Shown here: positions 8,714 through 16,854 of the stretch, in pieces
How the letters are laid out: every line of letters begins with the position of its first letter
Position numbering within the stretch: position 1 is the stretch's first letter
Assembly: GCA_964609215.1 (NCBI GenBank)
Contig: CAZSQZ010000012.1
Location: 46,802 to 110,801 of the forward strand
Source of the DNA: JABDKJ01 sp964609215
GTDB lineage: Bacteria; Bacteroidota; Bacteroidia; Flavobacteriales_D; JABDKJ01
Direction: 5' to 3'
Length of the DNA stretch: 64,000 bases
Notes under the pieces: generated by a model
Database searches by the model: none
Told to the model about the DNA's origin: nothing
The model's input: only the letters and a program-made list of their open reading frames with translations
Program-made: the position numbers and the translations under genes

Positions 8714-9922
8714 TTAAGCGGTTTTAACTTTTAATCTTTTCATTCTTCTCTTCACATTCGATTGAATTACATAATGATCAATTGTTGGTGCCATTACATT
8801 CATAAACAGAATGGCCAGCATTATTCCTTCCGGATATGCAGGATTAAACACTCGAATCATTATTCCAAAGAATCCACAGAGGAATCCGTATATTATTTTC
8901 CCCGTATTGGTTTGAGCTGCTGTTACCGGATCTGTAGCCATAAATACTCCACCAAAAGCAAAGCCACCAATAACCAATTGATGGAATGGTTCAATCGCCA
9001 TAAATTCATTTGCTGCAAAAGCATTAAAAATACCTGCCATAGCCAATCCTCCAACTAAAAAGGATAACATGATTCTCCAACTCGCGATTCCAGTAAACAA
9101 TAAAATTGCTGCACCAATTAAACAAGCAACAACAGATGTTTCTCCAATACTTCCTGGAATAAATCCATAGAAGCAATTCCAAACGTCATACATAGCTCCT
9201 TCCTTAAAAAGACTAGTGTACTGCGTCATTTCTGGGTTATTCATTCCCTGACCAACGGTGTTTGCCAATTCTCCCATTGCTGAAGCACCAGTATAACCAT
9301 CAACAAAATCTCCGGTATTACCAGATAACCAAACGAAACCTGAAATATCTTTAGGGTAAGCAAAGAAAATAAATGCTCTTGCTGTTAAGGCAATGTTCAA
9401 TATGTTCATTCCCGTTCCACCAAAAACTTCTTTTCCAATTAAAACTGCAAATGCCGTTGCCAATGCAACCATCCAAAGTGATATATCCGGTGGCATGCAT
9501 AAGGGAATTAGCATTCCACTAACCAGAAATCCTTCTTGGATAGCATGCTTCTTGATTATACAAAAGATGAATTCAACACCAAGACCTACTGCATATGAAA
9601 CCAATACAATAGGTAAAACCTTCATAGAGCCGTAAACTATTTTATCCCAAAAGTCTGCGCTTTCACCCAAGGCGATATAATGCAAATCACCAACATTCCA
9701 AATCCCAAAAAGTAAACAAGGAACTAGAGCCAAGATAACCATCATCATGGTTCTCTTTAGATCTATTCCATCTCTAATGTGCGAACCTGAATGTGTAGCA
9801 TGATTAGGTGTAAACATGAATGTCTCCAAAGCGTCATAAACCGGGAACCATTTTTCCAGTTTTGCTCCTTCTTCGAAATTCGGTCTAATCTTTTTTATAA
9901 CTAAGTTTTCTAAAAACTTCAT
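8714..9922 (-). CDS. nqrB: Na+-translocating NADH:quinone reductase subunit B
   Basis: The main membrane subunit (402 residues, around nine or ten hydrophobic segments), which carries covalent FMN and riboflavin and forms the Na+ path. The flavinylation motif is DGYTGASAMG at residues 208-217. The acceptor position, threonine in Vibrio (DGFSGAT), is serine here (Ser214, codon TCA). Ser is a known acceptor in other ApbE substrates, so function is probably kept. The MATDPVTAAQTNTGK and NPAYPEGIMLAILFMN segments near the C-terminus are typical. It starts 9 bp after nqrA. Confidence 0.95.
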   Translation of the reverse strand: MKFLENLVIKKIRPNFEEGAKLEKWFPVYDALETFMFTPNHATHSGSHIRDGIDLKRTMMMVILALVPCLLFGIWNVGDLHYIALGESADFWDKIVYGSMKVLPIVLVSYAVGLGVEFIFCIIKKHAIQEGFLVSGMLIPLCMPPDISLWMVALATAFAVLIGKEVFGGTGMNILNIALTARAFIFFAYPKDISGFVWLSGNTGDFVDGYTGASAMGELANTVGQGMNNPEMTQYTSLFKEGAMYDVWNCFYGFIPGSIGETSVVACLIGAAILLFTGIASWRIMLSFLVGGLAMAGIFNAFAANEFMAIEPFHQLVIGGFAFGGVFMATDPVTAAQTNTGKIIYGFLCGFFGIMIRVFNPAYPEGIMLAILFMNVMAPTIDHYVIQSNVKRRMKRLKVKTA

Positions 9923-9931
9923 ATCGATTAA

Positions 9932-11290
9932 TTAAGCCATTTCGGCTCTTAAATTTTCTAAACCGTTTCTAACAATTTCCTGAATATTGATTTTGGAAGT
10001 ACATACTACTTCACAAAGAGCAAAGTCTTCAGCATCTACTTCATAAATCCCTAACTTCTCCATTTCATCAATATCATTAATCATAATAGATTTGATGAGC
10101 TGCATAGGATATATGTCAAAAGGAAATACTTTTTCCAATTGTCCCGTTACAACAAATGCTCTTTCCTCACCATTAATATTGGTATCTAAATCGTATTTCT
10201 TATTCGGAAATAGCCAAGATGGATAAGATTTATTCATAGAGAATTTTTTCTTGGAAAGACCCGGTGACAACCATCCTTCTGTCAGGAAAAACTTATGTTT
10301 ATTTCCCTCTGGTAAAACAGAGATTTGCGAATCATAAAAACCTAAGAATCCCTCTTCAGATTCTCTAGTTCCCGTCAAAACATTTCCGCTAATTACTCTT
10401 TTATCACCATCTTTTAATCCATCTACAGAAATAGAAGAAATTTGAGCTCCAGCAACTGTCTTAAAATATTTCGGTGTCTTTACCATTGAACCAGTAAGTG
10501 CAACTACTCGTGACATATCTAGCTTACCTTCAGAAAACAATTTTCCAATGGTTACAACCTCCTGAGGATAGCAGTACCAAATAATATCGCCTTTATTTAT
10601 AGGCTCAATCTTACTTATTTGAACGCCAACATTTGATGCTGGATGAGGACCAGAAAAGAAGTTATTCGTTGCTCCTGCTCCAACAAATGATTGATCAGCA
10701 CCAGGCTCTGAACTCATATTCAGATGAACTTGACCAGAGGTCAATTTTTTGAGTATATCAACTCCCTTATTGAAATCGTCTTCATTTCCACGAAGAATAA
10801 AATTCATATCCGGACCCAGTGGATTTGTATCAAAGCATGAAATATGAATACTTTTAGGAGTATCATCTGGATTTGCGATAACACCATAAGGTCTTTGACG
10901 AATAAATGGCCAACAACCACTTTCCAGTAAAGTACTTTTTATTGATTCTGCATCATCCTTATTTCCAGAGAATTGTCTGTAACTAACTGTGCTATCAGCA
11001 ATTATCTTAACCTCGAGAATTTTACGTTTTGCTCCTCTAACTACTTCTGCAACTTCTCCACTTACAGGAGACGTAAATTTTACCTTTTCGTTATTCTTAT
11101 CATAAAACAGAATATCACCGGCTTTAACTTCCGATCCTTGTTTCACAATAAGTTTTGGGATAACCCCAACGAAATCAGTAGGTTTAATTGCATATACAGA
11201 GGAAACATTGGAGTCTGAAATGACTTTGTCGGCCTCTCCTTCAAGCTTGATATTGAGACCCTTTTTAATCTTAAATGTATTCGACTTCAT
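9932..11290 (-). CDS. nqrA: Na+-translocating NADH:quinone reductase subunit A
   Basis: The cytoplasmic, membrane-associated subunit of Na+-NQR, 452 residues, first gene of the operon. The N-terminus MKSNTFKIKKGLNIKLEGEA matches the usual NqrA start, so I place the start at 11290 rather than at the TTG 24 bases upstream, which would add eight atypical residues and overlap a likely promoter element. Conserved segments include LIVKQGSEVKAGDILFYDK (a barrel-sandwich-like fold) and GPHPASNVGVQISKI. The C-terminal LGIYEVDAEDFALCEVVCTSK is typical. The gene is divergent from the T9SS plug gene. Confidence 0.94.
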   Translation of the reverse strand: MKSNTFKIKKGLNIKLEGEADKVISDSNVSSVYAIKPTDFVGVIPKLIVKQGSEVKAGDILFYDKNNEKVKFTSPVSGEVAEVVRGAKRKILEVKIIADSTVSYRQFSGNKDDAESIKSTLLESGCWPFIRQRPYGVIANPDDTPKSIHISCFDTNPLGPDMNFILRGNEDDFNKGVDILKKLTSGQVHLNMSSEPGADQSFVGAGATNNFFSGPHPASNVGVQISKIEPINKGDIIWYCYPQEVVTIGKLFSEGKLDMSRVVALTGSMVKTPKYFKTVAGAQISSISVDGLKDGDKRVISGNVLTGTRESEEGFLGFYDSQISVLPEGNKHKFFLTEGWLSPGLSKKKFSMNKSYPSWLFPNKKYDLDTNINGEERAFVVTGQLEKVFPFDIYPMQLIKSIMINDIDEMEKLGIYEVDAEDFALCEVVCTSKINIQEIVRNGLENLRAEMA

Positions 11291-11311
11291 CCTAGCTGCC
11301 GTTTTGCGCGG

Positions 11312-11319
11312 CAAAATTA
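11312..11319 (-). promoter_or_regulatory. Possible -7 element for the nqr operon
   Basis: On the minus strand the sequence TAATTTTG matches the Bacteroidota sigma -7 consensus TAnnTTTG exactly and lies 22 bases upstream of the nqrA ATG, predicting a short leader. No well-spaced TTTG -33 box was found; the nearest TTG is 24 bases away. No terminator-like sequence was seen inside nqrABCDEF-apbE, so this could drive all seven genes. Confidence 0.35.
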
Positions 11320-11404
11320 TAAATTTGTTCTTACGTTAATATTCAAGTTCTCAACATTTTGAGAAAGGAAATGTTTATTTAGAATAATTATAAATAAGAA
11401 ATAT

Positions 11405-12766
11405 TTGACTACCATTTCATTACGCTTCAGCCCAATCATAGTTACCATATTGTTAACTATTTCGTCTTGTAAAACACAAGATCCAATAACCGAGTTCAAT
11501 CAGGAAAAAAAAGAAACTTACTCTGAGGAAGAAGAACCAGATGAATTTGTAAGCAATGATCATATATTGCTTGCGGACAAAACCTATAAAGGAAGTATAA
11601 AAACTGTTCAGATGTACAATAGCGGTGTAGAGCAATTAAGCACACCAATATTTGAAGTAGGCTCCAATAATCCTTTGGTTTTAGGTTTTGATGACCTGGC
11701 CAGTCGTTACAAAAATTACTATTATACACTTATTCATTGCAATTCAGATTGGGAACCAAGTGGATTACTCGAACCTGAATATATGGAAGGTTTTTATCCT
11801 GACATAATCAATAATTGGCAACACTCATTCAACACTATTGTAGATTATATTAGATATGAAATAAGTATTCCCAATGATAATCTAAGGATTACAAAATCTG
11901 GCAACTATGTTATTTTGGTCTATGAGGATAACAAAGATAATCCCGTAATTACTAGACGCTTCATGGTAAACGAAAACTTTGTGGGCATAGAACCTTTTGT
12001 AAGAAAATCCTCTGTGGTTCAGTATAGAAATTATAAACAGGAAATCGATTTCAATGTATTTGTGAAAAATTTTGAGGTTCCAAATCCTTACAGAGATGTA
12101 TCCGTGGTTATAAGGCAAAACGGTAGGTGGGATAATGCTATTTATGGTTTGAAACCAAGGTTTATAAGAAATGAGGTTCTGGAGTATAATTATGAAAGAG
12201 ATAATGAATTTTGGGGAGGAAATGAGTTTAGAAAAATTGATTTGAAAAGTGTCAGATACGGTACAGAGGAAGTGAATAATTTCAAAAAAACAGATGATGG
12301 AATTCAGGTTTACCTTAATCCCCAAAAAAGCAGAGGCTATAAGCAATACCTTTTTGAGTATGATATAAATGGAAAATATCTTATTAGAAACGATGATGGT
12401 TTTGATGACAGATTAGAACCAGAATACATGAATGTTCATTTTATTTTGGATAAATCTGATCCTATAGAAAATGGCGATGTCTACATTTTTGGAGAACTTT
12501 CTGAATGGCAGGCCAAACCTGAATTTAAAATGAAATATAATGAAGAGACTCTGCAGTACAGAGCTTCAATATTACTAAAGCAGGGTTACTATAATTATCA
12601 TTTTGCTGTCTTGGAAGATGGTAAGACAGAACTGGATTTATCTCTATTGGAAGGCACTCATTCAGAAACAATTAATGATTATACGATTTTCGTCTATTAC
12701 AGGGATCGATCATTAGACTATGATCGACTGATAGGAATCAGACAATTCTCAACTCAAAATTTTTAA
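11405..12766 (+). CDS. Type IX secretion system plug lipoprotein (DUF5103)
   Basis: A 453-residue lipoprotein: signal peptide with lipobox ISSC (Cys22), an acidic linker (EEEEPDE), then the DUF5103 domain, now known as the plug protein that closes the periplasmic side of the SprA translocon of T9SS. Supporting segments are YYYTLIHCNSDWEPSGL, EPEYMEGF and the carbohydrate-binding-like C-terminal part with GDVYIFGELSEW and YYNYHF. The only plausible start is TTG, since the next in-frame ATG lies beyond the signal peptide. Presence of the plug implies that the cell exports cargo by T9SS, consistent with the two sorting-domain proteins in this window. Confidence 0.82.
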   Translation: MTTISLRFSPIIVTILLTISSCKTQDPITEFNQEKKETYSEEEEPDEFVSNDHILLADKTYKGSIKTVQMYNSGVEQLSTPIFEVGSNNPLVLGFDDLASRYKNYYYTLIHCNSDWEPSGLLEPEYMEGFYPDIINNWQHSFNTIVDYIRYEISIPNDNLRITKSGNYVILVYEDNKDNPVITRRFMVNENFVGIEPFVRKSSVVQYRNYKQEIDFNVFVKNFEVPNPYRDVSVVIRQNGRWDNAIYGLKPRFIRNEVLEYNYERDNEFWGGNEFRKIDLKSVRYGTEEVNNFKKTDDGIQVYLNPQKSRGYKQYLFEYDINGKYLIRNDDGFDDRLEPEYMNVHFILDKSDPIENGDVYIFGELSEWQAKPEFKMKYNEETLQYRASILLKQGYYNYHFAVLEDGKTELDLSLLEGTHSETINDYTIFVYYRDRSLDYDRLIGIRQFSTQNF

Positions 12767-13000
12767 AAGCAAAAATTACAGGAGTCGAATTATTAACATA
12801 GTGTTAAAACTACATTTTTAGGCTCACCATCTATAAACACAATATTATTTTCTCTTAACACCTATTTCAAAACGCTCAATTTCAATAGTTTAATTCTATC
12901 AGAACAAAAAAGAGCAAATACTGTTAATAACATAGGTTTTTGTTAATAAATAGACCTACCCTAATTTAACGCATTGCGTATAATTGAATGATTTTAAGGA

Positions 13001-13387
13001 ATGGTAACGCAGATAACACAGGGAATAAAAATAAGTGTGGAAACACTATTTGAAAAGGATTACTCTAGACCAAACCTAAATGAGTATATCTTTTCGTATT
13101 CCATCAATATCGAAAACACCAATTCTTTTGAAGTGCAATTACTTAGACGCAAATGGGTTATAGTTGATGCCAATGGATCGAGAAGAGAGGTAGAAGGTGT
13201 GGGAATTGTTGGATTGCAGCCATTCATAGCCCCTGGAGAAACTTACTCATATTCTTCAACCTGCGATTTAAGCACGGAAATTGGAATGATGCAAGGCGCA
13301 TATTTCATGAAAAACGTTGAAAACGATTCAGACATTAAGGTTAAAGTTCCAAGCTTTAAATTAATTGCTCCGTATAAAATGAATTGA
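13001..13387 (+). CDS. apaG: ApaG domain protein
   Basis: A 128-residue single-domain protein of the ApaG family (fibronectin-III-like beta sandwich). Signatures are YIFSYSINIEN, LLRRKWVIVDANGSRREVEGVGIVG and PFIAPGETYSYSS. The length equals that of E. coli ApaG (125). The family has been linked to Co2+ resistance and Mg2+ efflux, but the biochemical role is unsettled. It is preceded by a 234-bp AT-rich gap with no recognisable element and followed after 56 bp by pruA. Confidence 0.92.
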   Translation: MVTQITQGIKISVETLFEKDYSRPNLNEYIFSYSINIENTNSFEVQLLRRKWVIVDANGSRREVEGVGIVGLQPFIAPGETYSYSSTCDLSTEIGMMQGAYFMKNVENDSDIKVKVPSFKLIAPYKMN

Positions 13388-13443
13388 TTTAAGATTCGTT
13401 ATTTTTCTTTTTTACTTTTGGGCAAATTTCTAATTAATCGATA

Positions 13444-15072
13444 ATGCCTAAAGGAATATATAATATCCCATATCCAGAAAATGAACCTGTTTTAAGTTAT
13501 GCACCAGGTAGCTCTGAAAGAGAATCTCTTTTAAAGGAATATCACAAGATGTATAACCAAAAACCAATTGATATAACCATGCGCATCAATGGTGCCAAGG
13601 TAAAAGGCAAAAAGAAGAAAGAATTAAATCCTCCCCATGATCATAAGCATGTAATTGGGCATTATTATGAAGGTGATGCATCACATGTAAGAAAGGCGAT
13701 TGATTCCGCTTTAAAAGCAAGAGGAAAATGGGCAAATATGTCTTGGGAGCATCGTGCTTCAATATTCCTTAAAGCAGCTGATTTGCTTGCTGGTCCGTTT
13801 AGAGACAAAATGAATGCTGCAACCATGCTTGCGCAATCAAAGAATGTATTTCAAGCAGAAATTGATGCCGCATGTGAATTGATAGATTTCTTCAAGTTCA
13901 ATGCGAAATTTATGCAAGACATTTACTTCGAACAGCCCGATTCTAATCCAGGAATGTGGAACAGAATGGAATATAGAGCTTTAGAAGGATTTGTATTTGC
14001 AATTACTCCATTTAACTTCACTTCAATTTGTGCAAATCTTTGCGCTGCACCAGCTATGATGGGTAATGTAGTAGTTTGGAAACCTGCCGATTCTCAAATC
14101 TATTCTGCAAAAGTAATCATGGATCTTTTCGAGGCCGCTGGCTTACCGGATGGTGTAATTAATATGATAACTGTTGATGGTCCTGTGGCTGGAAAAGAGA
14201 TTTTTAGTCATCCAGAATTTGCTGGTTTGCATTTTACGGGTTCCACCAAAGTATTCCAGCATCTATGGAAAGAAATTGGAAATAATATTGATAAGTATAA
14301 CAGCTATCCTAGAATAGTTGGGGAGACTGGAGGAAAAGATTTTATAGTTGCGCATAAAACTGCAGATTCCAAAGAAGTAGCAACAGCCTTGGCAAGAGGT
14401 GCTTTTGAATATCAAGGACAGAAGTGTTCTGCTGCCTCAAGGGCCTATATTCCTAAAAATATTTGGGGAAGAGTTGAAAAGGAATTGGTTAAAATGGTCA
14501 ACTCCTTTAAAATGGGAAGCCCCGAAGATCCATCTAACTTTATGAACGCGGTTATCGACAAAAAGTCTTTCGATAAAATAAAGTCTTATTTGAGCTATAT
14601 AAAGAAACAAAAGAATGCTAAAATCATAACGGGCGGCAATTGCGATAGTTCAAAGGGATACTTTGTTGAACCAACAGTAGTCGTGACAACAGATCCAAAA
14701 TTCAGAACCATGTGTGAAGAAATTTTTGGACCTGTTCTAACTATTTATGTCTATAAAGAAAATGAGTTTGAGAAGACATTAGAATTAGTGGATAAAACTT
14801 CTGATTATGCATTAACTGGAGCAATTATGGCTAGAGATAGGTATGCAATAGAATTGGCTACGAAGAAGTTGGAGAATGCTGCAGGAAACTTTTATATTAA
14901 TGATAAGCCTACAGGTGCGGTCGTTGGTCAACAACCCTTTGGTGGGGCAAGAGGTTCTGGAACAAACGACAAGGCTGGAGCATACATGAATTTGTTAAGA
15001 TGGGTTTCTCCAAGGACAATTAAAGAGACCTTTGTTCCAGCAAAGGATTATAGATACCCCTTTCTTGGATGA
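13444..15072 (+). CDS. pruA: L-glutamate gamma-semialdehyde (P5C) dehydrogenase
   Basis: A 542-residue aldehyde dehydrogenase that oxidises L-glutamate gamma-semialdehyde to glutamate with NAD+, the second step of proline breakdown. Length and sequence resemble the stand-alone ALDH4-type enzyme rather than the fused PutA. The substrate-binding start AITPFNFTSI, the NAD site HFTGSTKVF, the general-base Glu in VGETGGKD and the catalytic Cys in YQGQKCSAASRAY are all intact. A C-terminal NDKPTGAVVGQQPFGGARGSGTN fits the family. No putA-like proline dehydrogenase gene is adjacent. Confidence 0.95.
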   Translation: MPKGIYNIPYPENEPVLSYAPGSSERESLLKEYHKMYNQKPIDITMRINGAKVKGKKKKELNPPHDHKHVIGHYYEGDASHVRKAIDSALKARGKWANMSWEHRASIFLKAADLLAGPFRDKMNAATMLAQSKNVFQAEIDAACELIDFFKFNAKFMQDIYFEQPDSNPGMWNRMEYRALEGFVFAITPFNFTSICANLCAAPAMMGNVVVWKPADSQIYSAKVIMDLFEAAGLPDGVINMITVDGPVAGKEIFSHPEFAGLHFTGSTKVFQHLWKEIGNNIDKYNSYPRIVGETGGKDFIVAHKTADSKEVATALARGAFEYQGQKCSAASRAYIPKNIWGRVEKELVKMVNSFKMGSPEDPSNFMNAVIDKKSFDKIKSYLSYIKKQKNAKIITGGNCDSSKGYFVEPTVVVTTDPKFRTMCEEIFGPVLTIYVYKENEFEKTLELVDKTSDYALTGAIMARDRYAIELATKKLENAAGNFYINDKPTGAVVGQQPFGGARGSGTNDKAGAYMNLLRWVSPRTIKETFVPAKDYRYPFLG

Positions 15073-15144
15073 ATCAAAAATAACTTGTTAGTGGATTTGT
15101 GTTAAGCATTCCCTGGACAGATTTAAGAGTATTAAATTAGATGC

Positions 15145-15438
15145 ATGGCACAGAAGCTTCTCAATATTCTTAAAAATAAGTATGCTTTGACTACTATAAT
15201 TTTCATCGCATGGATATTCACTTTTGAAAGCACTAATATTTTTCGACTTATTGAGTACAAAAAGACCATCAATAGTTATCAGGATGAAATAGAGTTTTAT
15301 CAGGAGAAAATACTTAGCACAAAAGAAAGTATTGAAGAGTTAGAAGACCCTATCCTGCTTGAAAAATTTGCAAGAGAACAGTATTATATGAAAAAGGACA
15401 ATGAGGTAATTTTCGTATATCATCCAACTGAAAATTAG
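15145..15438 (+). CDS. Septum formation initiator family protein (FtsB/DivIC-like)
   Basis: A 97-residue bitopic protein: a short cytoplasmic tail, a membrane helix (about residues 14-28), a coiled-coil (about residues 36-62) and a small C-terminal domain with DPILLEKFAREQYYMKKDNEVIFV, the FtsB/DivIC signature. These proteins bridge FtsL and FtsQ in the divisome. It is followed by an intrinsic terminator, so it ends a transcription unit that probably begins upstream. Confidence 0.85.
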   Translation: MAQKLLNILKNKYALTTIIFIAWIFTFESTNIFRLIEYKKTINSYQDEIEFYQEKILSTKESIEELEDPILLEKFAREQYYMKKDNEVIFVYHPTEN

Positions 15439-15464
15439 AGCAATTGTCATATCCAATAAATTAT

Positions 15465-15487
15465 AAGGCTTCATGGAAGCCTTTTTT
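15465..15487 (+). terminator. Intrinsic terminator after the FtsB/DivIC-like gene
   Basis: An 8-bp stem (AAGGCTTC with GAAGCCTT, loop ATG) followed directly by a T run, 26 bp after the stop codon. It separates the division gene from mutA. Confidence 0.75.
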
Positions 15488-15510
15488 ATTTCCTTAAATT
15501 TACCTCATTA

Positions 15511-16854
15511 ATGGAGGTATCAACTAATAAAATGATGTTTGAAGAATTTGAGGGGCTTTCCGAAGAGAATTGGAAGGAAAAGATAAAATCCGAGTTGAAG
15601 GGCAAGGCCATAGAGGATTTGAATTGGCAAACAGAAGGGATTAATATAAAACCCTTTTACAGAAATGAGCCTAAAAAAAAACATTCCGAGAACCAGAAAG
15701 TCCTATCCTATTTGAGAACAGGACTTAGCGAAGATTGGAAAATCAGACAATCTTTTAATCTGGATTCCAGCAGTGTAAACGAATATATTCTGGAAAGTCT
15801 TAATACCGGATGTTCTTCACTAAGAATTAATGGAAATACCAGTAATTTTCAAAAGAAACTGGAGGGAGTATTTCCTCAAATGATTCCAATTTATTTGAAT
15901 TCTCGAATGCTTCAGGACCATTTAAGCTGGGCTGAAAGTTTAGAAGTGGATAATGAAAAATTGCAAGGAGGATTAAATGATTCTCTTTTGGAAGGCTTTG
16001 TGGAAAAGGGAGAATGTAATCTGCAATGGGTTGAGGATTTTAAACTTCAATCTGAATTATTTGGTACAAACCCCGCTTTTAAACTACTTAAAATTGACGG
16101 CTCTTACTTTGAATCAAGTGGAGCTAGTATTGTTCAGCAATTAGCATATTCAATTGCTTTGGGAAATGAATATTTGGAGCATTTGATTGATGATTTTACA
16201 ATTGACGATATATCCGCGCGGATATATTTTGAAATATCTGTTGGAAATTCATACTTCCTTGAAATTGCCAAGTTCAGAGCTTTGCGAATTCTTTGGGCAA
16301 AAATAATTCAAGCATATAATCCCAAGCATAGTCGCAGTGCACATGCATATGTGATTGCCAAAACTTCTGATTTGATTCTAGGAATTAACGATCCTGAAAC
16401 GAATTTGATAAGAAACAGTCAAGCAACTATGGCCGCGGCTATTGGTTCTTGCAATGAAATAGAAGTTTTGCCACATGATGGAATTACAAATAAAAATTCA
16501 TTACGACTTGCCAGAAATATCCAAAACCTTCTGAAAGAAGAATCATATTTAAACAAGGTTAGAGATATGAGCATGGGGTCTCATTATATTGATAAGCTAA
16601 CCTATGAGTTGGTTCAAGTTGCATGGGATGAATTCATGAAAATTCAGATATCAGGTGGTTTTTTTGGTAATCTAGATAATAATTCGATTCAAGATAAGAT
16701 TTTCACAAGTGCAAAGAAAAAAGTCAATGCATTTAACGAAGGTTCTCAGACTATGATAGGTGAAAATAAATATCTAAATACTGATCAAGAAAAAAAGAAT
16801 TGGACAGTGACAAAAGGTCACTTTAATTTTCCTAACATCTTATGTAATGGCTAA
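15511..16854 (+). CDS. mutA: Methylmalonyl-CoA mutase, small (beta) subunit
   Basis: A 447-residue protein homologous to the substrate-binding TIM barrel of methylmalonyl-CoA mutase but without the cobalamin-binding domain, as expected for the non-catalytic small subunit; it is shorter than the Propionibacterium subunit. FRALRILWAKI and a C-terminal GSHYIDKLTYELVQ segment align with the catalytic paralogue next door, while the DxHxxG motif is absent. Its end overlaps mutB by 8 bp, so the two are translationally coupled. The complex interconverts methylmalonyl-CoA and succinyl-CoA in propionate metabolism. Confidence 0.92.
   Translation: MEVSTNKMMFEEFEGLSEENWKEKIKSELKGKAIEDLNWQTEGINIKPFYRNEPKKKHSENQKVLSYLRTGLSEDWKIRQSFNLDSSSVNEYILESLNTGCSSLRINGNTSNFQKKLEGVFPQMIPIYLNSRMLQDHLSWAESLEVDNEKLQGGLNDSLLEGFVEKGECNLQWVEDFKLQSELFGTNPAFKLLKIDGSYFESSGASIVQQLAYSIALGNEYLEHLIDDFTIDDISARIYFEISVGNSYFLEIAKFRALRILWAKIIQAYNPKHSRSAHAYVIAKTSDLILGINDPETNLIRNSQATMAAAIGSCNEIEVLPHDGITNKNSLRLARNIQNLLKEESYLNKVRDMSMGSHYIDKLTYELVQVAWDEFMKIQISGGFFGNLDNNSIQDKIFTSAKKKVNAFNEGSQTMIGENKYLNTDQEKKNWTVTKGHFNFPNILCNG

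Noticed and set aside
11291..11314. TTG start for nqrA eight codons upstream
   Set aside because: The family N-terminus begins at the ATG at 11290 and the upstream codons overlap a likely -7 promoter element.
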